A DNA stretch of 64,000 bases from PALSA-612 sp963846915 (GTDB lineage: Bacteria > Actinomycetota > Thermoleophilia > Gaiellales > Gaiellaceae), in assembly GCA_963846915.1 (NCBI GenBank), contig CAWJXV010000006.1:62001-126000 (forward strand), in the 5' to 3' direction. The position numbers and the translations under genes were made by a program. The notes beneath the pieces are model-generated. The model searched no databases. It was not told the origin of the DNA and worked only from the letters and a program-made list of their open reading frames with translations. Below are positions 62,270 to 64,000 of this stretch, in pieces. Numbering within the stretch: position 1 is the stretch's first letter; each line of letters begins with the position of its first letter.

Positions 62270-62294
62270 GTGCGGTCTTTGAAAACTCAACAGC
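62270..62294 (+). promoter_or_regulatory. boxA-like antitermination element of rRNA leader
   Basis: The stretch around TCTTTGAAAACTCAACAGCG matches the boxA region seen before 16S genes in mycobacteria and other bacteria, where NusB-NusE bind for rRNA antitermination. It lies about 180 bases before the 16S gene. A nine-base-pair hairpin, GTCACGTCC/GGACGTGAC (62355-62383), lies downstream and may take part in pre-16S processing. Nothing else is recognised in 62104-62466. Confidence 0.65.
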
Positions 62295-62466
62295 GTGATA
62301 CGTCGAGACTCCGCTCGGCCTGCTTCGGCTCGCCGGACGGAGACTTAATATCCCGTCACGTCCTGGTTCGATCTGGACGTGACCTTTGAGCACAAGCTCG
62401 AAGAGAAGATTGCCCCGCTCTGCTTGCCGGCTCGTCCGGCGAGCGGACGATATGGGCAAACCAATC

Positions 62467-64000
<1,534 letters not shown>

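Noticed and set aside
62104..62282. C-terminal extension of TyrS
   Set aside because: The frame passes through a promoter-like site, a terminator and boxA. A one-base correction gives the conserved S4 ending.

Overview
The window looks like a chromosome fragment of a high-GC actinobacterium. I infer the class Thermoleophilia (Gaiellales/Solirubrobacterales-like) from the base composition, the mycobacterium-like boxA in the rRNA leader, the 16S sequence and the gene content. This placement is inference, because no database search was possible. Most plus-strand genes, and several minus-strand ones, start 6-9 nt after a TANNNT -10 hexamer, so much of the region is probably transcribed as leaderless mRNA. 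I moved several starts on that basis (whiG-type sigma 2724, zinc-ribbon protein 5682, response regulator 17796, leuC 22608).

Layout. 0-2.3 kb: a secreted HNH-like protein, a decayed transposase scrap, a 52-aa microprotein, a MITE-like element and a membrane protein. 2.3-9.6 kb: tRNA-Trp, an alternative sigma factor, an EF-G-like GTPase, small conserved proteins, an aldehyde dehydrogenase, an RNase HI, tRNA-Gly and a D,D-carboxypeptidase. 9.6-19.2 kb: a signalling island. It holds three tandem paralogous hybrid-type sensor kinases, two of them preceded by a small secreted protein, three receiver proteins (one fused to a class III nucleotidyl cyclase) and a tail-to-tail NarL-type kinase/regulator pair. 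All four kinases and both secreted genes carry apparent frameshifts. 19.5-22.1 kb: a graveyard with a broken cupredoxin-like gene and broken IS5 and IS110 transposases. 22.2-25.1 kb: leuCD with a wHTH regulator, tRNA-Cys and a MarR protein.

25.2-40 kb: a surface-glycan locus with a UGM-like flavoprotein, six glycosyltransferases, a Wzx-like flippase, four methyltransferases, a Gfo/Idh/MocA oxidoreductase, a beta-propeller protein and a metallo-hydrolase. It lacks an obvious polymerase or priming transferase. A DegT-type sugar aminotransferase at 57 kb may belong to the same pathway.

40-64 kb: housekeeping genes. These are folD, a cold-shock protein, gatCAB, an SSI-like protease inhibitor beside a large secreted sedolisin, a YqgE protein, a MacB-like ABC exporter, a class V aminotransferase with serA (serine synthesis), a YbaK-type deacylase, ilvE, a RemA-like protein, an alkyladenine glycosylase, a class A PBP with PASTA domains, tyrS (apparent frameshift in its S4 domain), and an rRNA operon. 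The rRNA leader contains a promoter, a terminator-like hairpin and boxA. The 16S gene runs off the window end just before its anti-Shine-Dalgarno tail.
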